NCBI RefSeq assembly: GCF_031846525.1
Contig: NZ_JAVRHM010000006.1
Location: 1 to 64,000, forward strand
Source: Autumnicola patrickiae
GTDB lineage: Bacteria > Bacteroidota > Bacteroidia > Flavobacteriales > Flavobacteriaceae
DNA length: 64,000 nt
Direction of reading: 5' to 3'
The notes beneath the pieces are model-generated. The model was not told the origin of the DNA, did not search any database, and was given only the letters and a program-made list of their open reading frames with translations. Positions 8,233-15,955 of this stretch are shown here, piece after piece; within the stretch, counting starts at the first letter, position 1; each line of letters starts with the position of its first letter. The translations under genes and the position numbers were made by a program.

Positions 8233-9015
8233 TTAGTCCAAATTATATAATTTAAGAAAATCCGGAGCGTGATTTTTATAGTATTCCATAAGCTCCAGTA
8301 CATTCTCTTGGCTTAGCAAATCTTTGAATTGAGGATCTTCAGCACAAAAATAAATCAAATTAACAATTTCATCTTCGGGAACTTTCAGTTCATCTGCATA
8401 AAAAGTATACGGTAACAATTTTCCTGCCTTCTGTGCTATAGCCTGAAGCTTTTCATTTTCCCCGACCTTCTTCAGCCTTTTGATATCTCCACTAAGGTGC
8501 CCAATAAGAGCATCTACAGGACTGCCACCATAAGCAGTCAATTTTCTTTCGCTTAAGGTTCTTTCCTTACGGTCATGACGTTTAAAGCCATAATTATCTT
8601 CAACAATATTCATTTCTGAAATATCACTGGCCAGGTTTCCGGTTAAAGTTATATTGCTGATCTTCACTTCGTCCAGTTCGTTCATCCCGGGAATTAATTC
8701 GACTTCTAGATAACCGGCTTCAAAAATCATGGTGCTAATTACTACTTCCAGCTTTTCGTATTGAATTGAAGAAAATTGGAGAGTATCCTGCTCCCTCACT
8801 CTAATTTCGAATGTTCCGGAAGTAGAATTAATAGTTCCCGTATTAGTAGTTTTATTAATAATGTTGATAAAACTACCTTCCAGGGAATCATTTAGGATTT
8901 TGCCCTGAAGCTTTACACTTTCCTGAGCAAGTGCCGGGGTAAGATTGCAAAAGCAAAATATTCCGGAAAGAATTAAGCTCCAGCGGAAGCTTTTTATCCT
9001 AATTAGTATTTTCAT
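8233..9015 (-). CDS. Carboxypeptidase-regulatory-like domain protein, paralogue 1
   Basis: 260 residues: signal peptide (ending near PALAQE), then a CarboxypepD-reg-like beta-sandwich (residues about 33-110: KLQGKILNDSLEGSFINIIN, TINSTSGTFEI, VREQDTLQFSSIQYEKLEV), then LDEVKISNITLTG and a helical C-terminal part. The beta-sandwich is the domain that precedes TonB-dependent receptors and is found alone in many Bacteroidota envelope proteins. It is strongly similar to the next gene and more distantly to the third, showing local duplication. It is secreted, with no lipobox and no catalytic residues. Function unknown. Confidence 0.78.
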   Translation of the reverse strand: MKILIRIKSFRWSLILSGIFCFCNLTPALAQESVKLQGKILNDSLEGSFINIINKTTNTGTINSTSGTFEIRVREQDTLQFSSIQYEKLEVVISTMIFEAGYLEVELIPGMNELDEVKISNITLTGNLASDISEMNIVEDNYGFKRHDRKERTLSERKLTAYGGSPVDALIGHLSGDIKRLKKVGENEKLQAIAQKAGKLLPYTFYADELKVPEDEIVNLIYFCAEDPQFKDLLSQENVLELMEYYKNHAPDFLKLYNLD

Positions 9016-9065
9016 TAGCGAGATGTGATGATTTGATGATGATACTACGCAAAATGAGCAAAAAT

Positions 9066-9860
9066 TTATTCTGGACCTTTCCCATCCAAAAATTCAGGGG
9101 CATACTTTATGTAAAATTCCAGAAGATCCAACCTATTTTCATCTTTTAAAAGATATTTCAGCTGATGATTTTCTGCACAATAATAAACGAAATTTATGAT
9201 TTTATCTTCCGGAATTTTTAATTCTTCCACAAAAAACCGGGTAGAAAAAGCAGCAACACCTTTTTCCACCATCTGCTGAAGTTTTTCATTTGCCACTACT
9301 TTCTTCAGCTTTTTTGTTCTTCCGGTAATGGCATTAATTAAAGGATCAAGGCCAACTGCCCCTCCTGCTCCCCCACCCGAAACGGATGTAGAGACGGATG
9401 TTGTAGTTGCAGCGTGCAGCCTTCTTTCTGCAGCACTTAAGGCTTTCCTGTTGGCATTTGGAATCCCAAATTGCGAAATGCTAAACGTATTCATATTGCC
9501 AATATCCCTGCTTAAATCACCGGTGAGATCGATGTTACTGATTTTCACTTCATCTAATTCGCTTATTCCCGGGACAAGAAGTACTCTAAGATATCCAGCT
9601 TCCATTAGCAATGGCGTCACTACGACTTCTAATTTCTCGTATTGAATTGAAGAAAATTCGAGAGTATCTTTTTCCCTTACCTGAATTTGAAATTCCCCCG
9701 AAGAAGAATTTATAGTCCCGATATTTGAAGTTTTGTTGATGATATTTATATACGAACCGTCAAGGGAATCATTGGTAATTTTACCTTTTAGCTGAATACG
9801 TTCCTGGGCAGAACATAGAAATGGAATAAATAAAATTAGTACAAATAAATATTTCAGCAT
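9066..9860 (-). CDS. Carboxypeptidase-regulatory-like domain protein, paralogue 2
   Basis: 264 residues, colinear with paralogue 1: signal peptide ending at CSAQE, the same KLKGKITND/YINIINKTS/GTINSSSGEF beta-sandwich, LDEVKISNIDLTGDLSRDIG, and a helical C-terminus with LKIPEDKIINFVYYCAEN (paralogue 1 has LKVPEDEIVNLIYFCAED). It differs by a Thr/Ser/Gly-rich insertion (residues about 150-172, with SVSGGGAGGAVG) before the helical part. It is separated by 50 bp from paralogue 1 and 25 bp from paralogue 3, and is probably in one operon with both. Confidence 0.78.
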   Translation of the reverse strand: MLKYLFVLILFIPFLCSAQERIQLKGKITNDSLDGSYINIINKTSNIGTINSSSGEFQIQVREKDTLEFSSIQYEKLEVVVTPLLMEAGYLRVLLVPGISELDEVKISNIDLTGDLSRDIGNMNTFSISQFGIPNANRKALSAAERRLHAATTTSVSTSVSGGGAGGAVGLDPLINAITGRTKKLKKVVANEKLQQMVEKGVAAFSTRFFVEELKIPEDKIINFVYYCAENHQLKYLLKDENRLDLLEFYIKYAPEFLDGKGPE

Positions 9861-9885
9861 AAATTAGGGTAGATCTTTTAAGGCT

Positions 9886-10683
9886 TTAAAACTCCTGCTT
9901 GAAATTCTCCTTTTGCTCGAAAAGAAACTGCATTATCTCTAAATCATTTTTGGTTTTCAGCATTTCCTGAGTGAGTCCATTATCTATAACGTAAAAAAGA
10001 AAGTCGCTGGTATGTTCCCGGGCAATGTTAAGAGTTTTTGTAAAATATTCCTCTCCAAAACGAAACCAAATTAAGTTTGCCATTTCTTTTGGCAAAAGCT
10101 TTTCTACATTCTCCTTATTTCTCCCTTTCTGGTTAAAAATTGCTCTGAAAATATTTGCAAAATTAAGACCCTGATAATCACTTGCTGTTACATTTCCCAT
10201 CGCATCGTTGCGAACATAGCCAGTGCGGTAACGCTCCGGCATACTTTTTAACCTCAGCAGTTCGGGTGTTGACACCCATTCTTTTTCACCGCCAATTACC
10301 CTTATCCTTTTTACATCTACTTCAATAATTCCAGAAAGATCACTTATTTTCACCTCGGGAAGGTCATTTACTGCGGCATTCAAATTAATAGTCATCACAC
10401 GTTCTTCCATTAGATTTTCTGTCACCACAATTGTAAAATCGTTAAATTGTACTGCAGAAAACACAAGACTATCACCTTGCCTCGCCATTATCTCAAAATC
10501 CCCATTATCATCTGTAATTGTTCCGGAGCGCAAATTTTTATTGAAAATGGTAATTCCACCAGCATCATCACCAGCCGGCACAAGAACACGACCATCAAGC
10601 AGGCCGCGACTTTCCTGCGCACCTACTACAGAAGTTAGTACAAGAAGAGAAAGGAAGAGAAAATTGCTAATTAAGACTTTCAT
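9886..10683 (-). CDS. Carboxypeptidase-regulatory-like domain protein, paralogue 3
   Basis: 265 residues with signal peptide (TSVVGAQES) and the same fold order as its neighbours, but more diverged: LLDGRVLVPAGDDAGGITIFN, GTITDDNGDFEI, ARQGDSLVFSAVQF, then LPEVKISDLSG in place of LDEVKISNITLTG. The C-terminal helical part retains the spacing of LPKEMANLIWFRFGEEYF versus VPEDEIVNLIYFCAED. It is the first gene of the three on the minus strand and diverges from pepE across about 98 bp, so the promoter of the set should lie there; I see no clean TAnnTTTG box. Confidence 0.75.
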   Translation of the reverse strand: MKVLISNFLFLSLLVLTSVVGAQESRGLLDGRVLVPAGDDAGGITIFNKNLRSGTITDDNGDFEIMARQGDSLVFSAVQFNDFTIVVTENLMEERVMTINLNAAVNDLPEVKISDLSGIIEVDVKRIRVIGGEKEWVSTPELLRLKSMPERYRTGYVRNDAMGNVTASDYQGLNFANIFRAIFNQKGRNKENVEKLLPKEMANLIWFRFGEEYFTKTLNIAREHTSDFLFYVIDNGLTQEMLKTKNDLEIMQFLFEQKENFKQEF

Positions 10684-10781
10684 TGTCTATAAAGTAACAA
10701 TAGTTCCTTTTAAAATTTACAAATGACACACTAAATTCCTCTTAAAATGTCAATTTTTCTACTTTTACAAAAAACCAGACT

Positions 10782-11489
10782 ATGAAATACGCAATTCTTG
10801 CGAGTACATCGACTTTACACGGCCAGGATTACCTGGAATACTTACTTCCAGAGATAAAAAGACTCTATAAAGAAGCTTCAGAAGTAATTTTTATTCCTTT
10901 TGCAAGACCTGGAGGGATCTCATTAAATGAATACACTCAGAAAGCAGGTGATGCCTTTAAAATGGCAAATATCGACCTGAAGGGAATCCATGAATTTGAA
11001 AACCCCCAGGAAGCCCTGAAAAACGCAAAAGGTATTTTTACCGGTGGCGGAAATACTTTTATTTTGGTTTCAGAATTATATCGCAGAAAATTAATGCAAC
11101 CCTTAAAGGATGCAATTATGGCCGGAACGCCTTATTTAGGAACAAGTGCAGGAAGTAATATCGCAGGTTTAACGATGCAGACTACTAACGACATGCCTAT
11201 AGTGCACCCTCCCAGCTTTAAAACCTTAGGTATTATTCCCTTCAACATTAATCCGCACTATTTAGATCCTGATCAAAATTCTACTCATAAGGGGGAAACC
11301 CGGGAGACCAGGATCAAAGAATTCCACAGTATCAATTCTCAGCCTGTGGTTGGGCTTAGAGAGGGCAGCTGGTTGGAAATCTCCAATAATAAAATATCGT
11401 TAAAAGGAGAGTTGAGTGCCCGAATTTTTAAAAAGGATCAATTACCTTACGAATTAGATGCAAACAGTACTCTAACAGATCTTAGTTAA
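10782..11489 (+). CDS. pepE: Peptidase E (alpha-aspartyl dipeptidase)
   Basis: A 235-residue S51-family serine peptidase that hydrolyses Asp-Xaa dipeptides in the cytoplasm. The FTGGGNTF motif is at residues 86-93; the nucleophile elbow GTSAGSN places Ser122; INPHY (His159) supplies the catalytic His. Length and architecture match the family. The glutaminase gene starts 2 bp after its stop, so the two are translationally coupled and both release acidic amino acids. Confidence 0.93.
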   Translation: MKYAILASTSTLHGQDYLEYLLPEIKRLYKEASEVIFIPFARPGGISLNEYTQKAGDAFKMANIDLKGIHEFENPQEALKNAKGIFTGGGNTFILVSELYRRKLMQPLKDAIMAGTPYLGTSAGSNIAGLTMQTTNDMPIVHPPSFKTLGIIPFNINPHYLDPDQNSTHKGETRETRIKEFHSINSQPVVGLREGSWLEISNNKISLKGELSARIFKKDQLPYELDANSTLTDLS

Positions 11490-11490
11490 T

Positions 11491-12405
11491 ATGGATTATC
11501 AGAAAATACTCGACTCGATTAATGAGGAAATGAGCTATCGCGATGTAACAGGCCAAGTTGCCTCGTATATCCCAGAACTTGCCAAAGTAAACCCTAAAAA
11601 ATTTGGAATGCACCTTTACTGTGGCCAGAACCAGCATTACGGTTTTGGGGATCACGAAGAGAATTTTTCTGTACAGAGTATCACCAAAGTTTTTACACTG
11701 GCTATGACAATGAAGATAATGGGAGAAGATCTCTGGAAGCGTGTGGATGTAGAACCGTCGGGAAATCCTTTTAATTCGCTTACCCAACTTGAACAGGAAA
11801 GTGGCATTCCCAGAAATCCGTTTATTAATGCGGGAGCGTTGGTAATTTCAGATATACTTGTAGACCATCTTGATGATCCAAAAGCAGAACTCCTGGCTTT
11901 TGTGAGAAAAATTACTGGTGACGATGAAATTCAGTACGATGGAACAATTGCTGCTTCAGAAAAATCAACAGGATATAGAAATATTGCGTTGGTAAATTAC
12001 ATGAAAGCTTTGGGAAACATAAAGTGTGATGTAGAACCTATTCTGGATTTTTATTTTCACCAATGCTCCCTTGCAATGTCGTGCAAAGATCTTGCTAAAG
12101 CCTTTATGATTTTTGCAAATAAAGGTAATATCCTGGAGACAGGTGAGAATATACTTAAGCCGGAAAGCGTAAAACGAATAAATGCGCTCATGCAAACCTG
12201 TGGTTTTTATGATGAAGCCGGGGAATTTAGTTTTGAGGTTGGCCTTCCTGGAAAAAGTGGCGTAGGCGGCGGAATTGTGGCCATACATCCAGATAATTAT
12301 TCTGTTGCCGTATGGAGCCCTATTTTAAACCCTAAAGGAAATTCTGAACTGGGAATGAAAGCGCTGGAAAGATTGACGACACTAACAGGAGTTTCGGTAT
12401 TTTAA
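11491..12405 (+). CDS. glsA: Glutaminase
   Basis: A 304-residue bacterial glutaminase A converting glutamine to glutamate and ammonia, with a beta-lactamase-like fold. The catalytic Ser63-x-x-Lys66 is in QSITKVF; NAGALV, EKSTGYRNIAL and the C-terminal GLPGKSGVGGGIVA are hallmark blocks. It sits 2 bp after pepE. The gene is followed by a hairpin whose T-run is better for the opposite strand, so its own terminator is uncertain. Confidence 0.95.
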   Translation: MDYQKILDSINEEMSYRDVTGQVASYIPELAKVNPKKFGMHLYCGQNQHYGFGDHEENFSVQSITKVFTLAMTMKIMGEDLWKRVDVEPSGNPFNSLTQLEQESGIPRNPFINAGALVISDILVDHLDDPKAELLAFVRKITGDDEIQYDGTIAASEKSTGYRNIALVNYMKALGNIKCDVEPILDFYFHQCSLAMSCKDLAKAFMIFANKGNILETGENILKPESVKRINALMQTCGFYDEAGEFSFEVGLPGKSGVGGGIVAIHPDNYSVAVWSPILNPKGNSELGMKALERLTTLTGVSVF

Positions 12406-12473
12406 ACTGAAATATTCAAGCGACAGATTACAACATCCTGTCGTAAAACCGAAGAATCTTTTATAAATAAAAA

Positions 12474-12502
12474 AATGCTTTCTATTTTCACAGAAAGCAT
12501 TT
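12474..12502 (-). terminator. Terminator of rpsT, possibly bidirectional
   Basis: Stem AATGCTTTCT/AGAAAGCATT with an 8-nt loop; on the minus strand a T-run follows. It lies between the convergent glsA and rpsT. Confidence 0.75.
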
Positions 12503-12527
12503 CCTATAAATTGAACACTATTAAAAT

Positions 12528-12776
12528 TTAAAGCGCAGCTACGTGTTTAGTCAGTTGAGACTTAAGGTTAGCGGCTTTATTGTCATGTATAATATTTTTC
12601 TTCGCTAGTTTATCTACCATAGATACTACAGAAGGCAATAATGCTTCAGCTTCCTGCTTTTCAGCTTCTTTCAGCCTCTTGATAGCATTCCTGGTAGTTT
12701 TGTGCTGGTAACGGTTTCTAAGACGCTTAGCCTCATTACTACGTATCCTCTTTAACGATGACTTGTGATTTGCCAT
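12528..12776 (-). CDS. rpsT: 30S ribosomal protein S20
   Basis: 82 residues, normal length: MANHKSSLKRIRSNEAKRL start, very Lys/Arg/Ala-rich long helices, and KAANLKSQLTKHV at the end. It binds 16S rRNA early in 30S assembly. It is followed by a terminator and preceded by two tRNA-Glu genes on the same strand, 33 bp from the nearest. Confidence 0.97.
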   Translation of the reverse strand: MANHKSSLKRIRSNEAKRLRNRYQHKTTRNAIKRLKEAEKQEAEALLPSVVSMVDKLAKKNIIHDNKAANLKSQLTKHVAAL

Positions 12777-12809
12777 TACAAATTCTGTTTAAATTGTTTT
12801 CTTAAAAAG

Positions 12810-12881
12810 TAGTCCGTAGGGGAATCGAACCCCTGTTACCAGGATGAAAACCTGGCGTCCTAACCCCTAGACGAACGGACC
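12810..12881 (-). tRNA. tRNA-Glu (TTC)
   Basis: A 72-nt cloverleaf on the minus strand. Acceptor GGTCCGT pairs with ACGGACT, with a G-U first pair; anticodon stem CCAGG/CCTGG encloses loop TTTTCAT with anticodon TTC; T-arm GGGGTTCGAATCCCC. CCA is not encoded. It is identical to the second copy 67 bp away. Confidence 0.96.
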
Positions 12882-12948
12882 AAAAATCATTTCAAATATC
12901 GACCTTTTCAGATCACTTCTGCACAAACTCTAAAATTTGTACTTGTTG

Positions 12949-13020
12949 TAGTCCGTAGGGGAATCGAACCCCTGTTACCAGGATGAAAACCTGGCGTCCT
13001 AACCCCTAGACGAACGGACC
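12949..13020 (-). tRNA. tRNA-Glu (TTC), second identical copy
   Basis: Same 72-nt sequence as the copy at 12810-12881, same strand, 67-bp spacer unrelated to the tRNA. The pair is likely one transcript with, or upstream of, rpsT. Confidence 0.96.
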
Positions 13021-13097
13021 GTTTTTTGTTTAATTGCGGATGCAAAAATACAACTATTTTTGAATGGCGCAAATGTGAAACAAAAAAATTTCAAAAT

Positions 13098-14576
13098 TTA
13101 ATACGCCTTTGCAAAAAGCACCCTCTGCGAAGAAGGTTTACCAGTTAATACACAGCTACCCTCTTCTTTTTCCTGATTAAATGGTACACAGCGTATTGTG
13201 GCTTTTGTAAGCTCCTTTATTTTATTCTCTGTCTCTGAGGAACCATCCCAATGAGCAGAAATAAATCCTCCTTTTTCTTTTAAAACTTTTTTAAACTCAT
13301 CGAAAGATTCTACTTCAGTAATATGTAAATCTCTAAAAGATTTAGCTTTTTCAAATAAAGAATTCTGCATCTCAGTCATTAGTCCGCTTATTTTCTCCAC
13401 GACCTCATCCTGGTTCACAAATTCTTTTGTTAGAAGATCCCTCCTGGCAAGCTCCACTGTTCCTTTCTCTATATCTTTAGGACCAATTGCAAGCCGTACC
13501 GGCACTCCCTGTAGCTCATACTGGGCAAACTTCCATCCCGGCTTTTGGGTGTCACGGTCATCATATTTTACAGAAATACCTTTAGCCCTTAAATCTGAAG
13601 CTAATTTATTGGCTACTTCAGAAATTTGATCTAACTGTTCATCATTTTTATATATTGGCACTATTACCACCTGGATTGGAGCAAGGTTTGGAGGAAGAAC
13701 TAGTCCATTATCATCACTATGCGTCATAATAAGCGCACCCATTAGCCTTGTGGAAACTCCCCAGGAGGTCGCCCATACATGTTCAAGACCACCTTCTTTA
13801 GTGGCAAATTTCACATCAAATGCCTTTGCGAAATTCTGACCAAGAAAATGGGATGTTCCTGCCTGTAAGGCTTTACCGTCCTGCATAAGCGCTTCTATAC
13901 AATAGGTCTCTTCTGCACCTGCAAACCGCTCATTTTCGGTTTTACTTCCTTTAACCACAGGAATAGCCATAAATTCTTCAGCAAAAGTTGCGTAGATATT
14001 ATTCATCTGCATTGCCTCATCTAAAGCTTCCTGTTTGGTAGCGTGCGCAGTGTGACCCTCCTGCCACAAAAATTCTGCAGTACGAAGAAATAGCCGTGTT
14101 CTCATTTCCCACCGCACAACATTTGCCCACTGGTTAATAAGAATAGGCAAATCACGGTAAGATTGTACCCAGTTTTTATAAGTATTCCAGATAATTGCCT
14201 CAGAAGTAGGACGTACCACCAGTTCTTCATCCAGTTTGGCTTCAGGATCTACCATGAGCTTCCCGGGCTCGTCTGGATTATTTTTTAAACGGTAATGTGT
14301 TACCACTGCACATTCTTTTGCAAAACCTTCGGCATTTTTCTCTTCAGCTTCAAAAAGGCTCTTTGGAACGAAGAGCGGAAAATAGGCATTTTGGTGTCCG
14401 GTTTCCTTGAACATCTTATCTAATTGAGCCTGCATCTTTTCCCATATCGCATATCCGTATGGTTTTATAACCATACAACCACGAACTGCTGAGTTCTCTG
14501 CTAGATCGGCTTTTACAACCAGTTCGTTATACCACTTAGAATAGTCTTCACTCCTGGTAGTTAGTTTCTTCCCCAT
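13098..14576 (-). CDS. proS: Prolyl-tRNA synthetase, archaeal/eukaryotic type
   Basis: A 492-residue class II synthetase charging tRNA-Pro. It is the short ProS type without the bacterial editing insertion: class II motif 2 is RWEMRTRLFLRTAEFLWQEG, motif 3 lies near GVSTRLMGALIMTHSDD, and the C-terminus ends with the type-specific aromatic residue (FAKAY). The anticodon-binding domain covers residues about 290-400. Bacteroidota commonly carry this form. It is divergent from the Gly-rich lipoprotein gene and has its own -7 box. Confidence 0.95.
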   Translation of the reverse strand: MGKKLTTRSEDYSKWYNELVVKADLAENSAVRGCMVIKPYGYAIWEKMQAQLDKMFKETGHQNAYFPLFVPKSLFEAEEKNAEGFAKECAVVTHYRLKNNPDEPGKLMVDPEAKLDEELVVRPTSEAIIWNTYKNWVQSYRDLPILINQWANVVRWEMRTRLFLRTAEFLWQEGHTAHATKQEALDEAMQMNNIYATFAEEFMAIPVVKGSKTENERFAGAEETYCIEALMQDGKALQAGTSHFLGQNFAKAFDVKFATKEGGLEHVWATSWGVSTRLMGALIMTHSDDNGLVLPPNLAPIQVVIVPIYKNDEQLDQISEVANKLASDLRAKGISVKYDDRDTQKPGWKFAQYELQGVPVRLAIGPKDIEKGTVELARRDLLTKEFVNQDEVVEKISGLMTEMQNSLFEKAKSFRDLHITEVESFDEFKKVLKEKGGFISAHWDGSSETENKIKELTKATIRCVPFNQEKEEGSCVLTGKPSSQRVLFAKAY

Positions 14577-14642
14577 TAATCAGTTATTTGGCACAAAACT
14601 TGTGATTTGTTATACACAGGTTAAATCCTCTGTTAGTTAGCG

Positions 14643-14650
14643 CAAAACTA
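14643..14650 (-). promoter_or_regulatory. -7 box for proS
   Basis: TAGTTTTG on the minus strand, TAnnTTTG consensus, 67 bp upstream of the proS ATG. It is nearly back to back with the plus-strand box at 14653. Confidence 0.45.
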
Positions 14651-14652
14651 AC

Positions 14653-14660
14653 TATTTTTG
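14653..14660 (+). promoter_or_regulatory. -7 box for the Gly/Tyr-rich lipoprotein
   Basis: TATTTTTG on the plus strand, 27 bp upstream of the ATG at 14688; divergent with the proS box. Confidence 0.45.
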
Positions 14661-14687
14661 TAATGTTCAACAATAAAATACACGCTA

Positions 14688-15860
14688 ATGATACGCAATT
14701 ACAATATATATCGAAAGTTTACATTTTTCATGGCTCCTGTATTTTTGCTATTGTTAGCATCCTGCGGCTCTTATGAGTATGCAGGTTACGGTAACGATGG
14801 CATTTATGGTGCAACAAATCCAGATGTTCGTTATGATCAACGGACGGATACACGACAGGATCGTTATGTAGAAAAAGAAAATAAGAACAGCAATAGCAGT
14901 TATTATAAAAATTTATTTGCTGAAAAATCACAAATGTACAACGACGTTCTGGAAAATGGCATTTTTACTGATGTAGAATCCTATTCTTCTACAGAAGGAG
15001 GCCAGGAAGACGAGTACTATGACGACTCTATGGAATACACCGGAGGTTATGCTCCTTGGGGAGGAGATCCAGATGAGTACACTGTTAACATCTATAACAA
15101 TGGCTGGTACGGCGGCGGCTTCATGAATCCTTACCGTTGGGGCTGGGGCAACCGGTTTGGATATGGATTTGCCGGACACGGAGGTTACTGGGGCAATCCT
15201 TACTGGGGAGGATGGGATCCTTTCTGGGGACCTGGTTTTGGACATCCTTTTATGGGAGGATACGGAATGGGCTTTGGACATCCTTTTATGGGATATGGAA
15301 TGGGATACGGAATGGGCTTTGGCTGGGGCTACGGCGGTTTATTTAACCCTTATTTCCATAACAGAGGTTTATACAACGGCGGTTGGTATGGCTCTCCTTA
15401 TTACGGAGATAACAACAGGCGTGAAGTAGCTTATAACGAAGGAAGAAGAAACTCAAGACAATCATATACCGGCAGAAGCAGTAGAAATACATCGGCTACC
15501 AATGCAAGAACAAGAAACTCTTCTTATTCCCGAAGCATTCGAGAAATTAGAAATAATAGAACTGCAGATTACAGCGGTTCCCGCAGCAGATCTGTAAGAT
15601 CTTCTGGCAACGACTCTAACATCTACAGTAGAAGCTCATCCAGATCTACTCCTGTAAGAGTAAATTCTGAATCTTCAAGAAGAAACTCGTCTTACGAAAG
15701 ATCCTCTCCTACCAGGAACAGAAGCACACAAACAAGATCTTCTACTCCTACAAGAAGTAGTAGCGGTTCTGTAAGAAGCTCTGGAAGCTCCGGAAGAAGT
15801 AGTTCGGGTACCAGAAGTTCTGGTGGAGGACGATCCTCTTCAAGAGGAGGTAGAGGATAA
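14688..15860 (+). CDS. Low-complexity lipoprotein: Gly/Tyr/Met-rich core, Ser/Arg-rich tail
   Basis: 390 residues. A lipoprotein signal with lipobox LLASC (Cys26) is followed by Asp/Tyr-rich sequence with TDTRQDRYVEKENKN. Residues about 125-250 are dominated by Gly, Tyr, Trp, Phe and Met with near-repeats (GFGHPFMG twice, GYGMGYGMGFG). From about 250 to the end the sequence is almost only Ser, Arg, Asn, Gly and Thr (RSSSGTRSSGGGRSS). I know of no named domain. Composition suggests a surface-exposed, intrinsically disordered or adhesive protein (inference). It is followed by an OmpP1/FadL gene on the same strand, 95 bp away. Confidence 0.8.
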   Translation: MIRNYNIYRKFTFFMAPVFLLLLASCGSYEYAGYGNDGIYGATNPDVRYDQRTDTRQDRYVEKENKNSNSSYYKNLFAEKSQMYNDVLENGIFTDVESYSSTEGGQEDEYYDDSMEYTGGYAPWGGDPDEYTVNIYNNGWYGGGFMNPYRWGWGNRFGYGFAGHGGYWGNPYWGGWDPFWGPGFGHPFMGGYGMGFGHPFMGYGMGYGMGFGWGYGGLFNPYFHNRGLYNGGWYGSPYYGDNNRREVAYNEGRRNSRQSYTGRSSRNTSATNARTRNSSYSRSIREIRNNRTADYSGSRSRSVRSSGNDSNIYSRSSSRSTPVRVNSESSRRNSSYERSSPTRNRSTQTRSSTPTRSSSGSVRSSGSSGRSSSGTRSSGGGRSSSRGGRG

Positions 15861-15893
15861 ACTCACCTGCTTTATAAAATTTGTATTACAGTG

Positions 15894-15920
15894 GACCTTA
15901 CAGTTAAAACCGTAAGGTCT
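15894..15920 (+). terminator. Probable terminator after the Gly/Tyr-rich lipoprotein gene
   Basis: GACCTTACAG-TTAAAAC-CGTAAGGTC imperfect stem followed by TTTTG. Weak T-run, so it could also be a transcript-processing hairpin. Confidence 0.5.
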
Positions 15921-15955
15921 TTTGTAAAATACCTTATTAAAAATAAAATTATACT

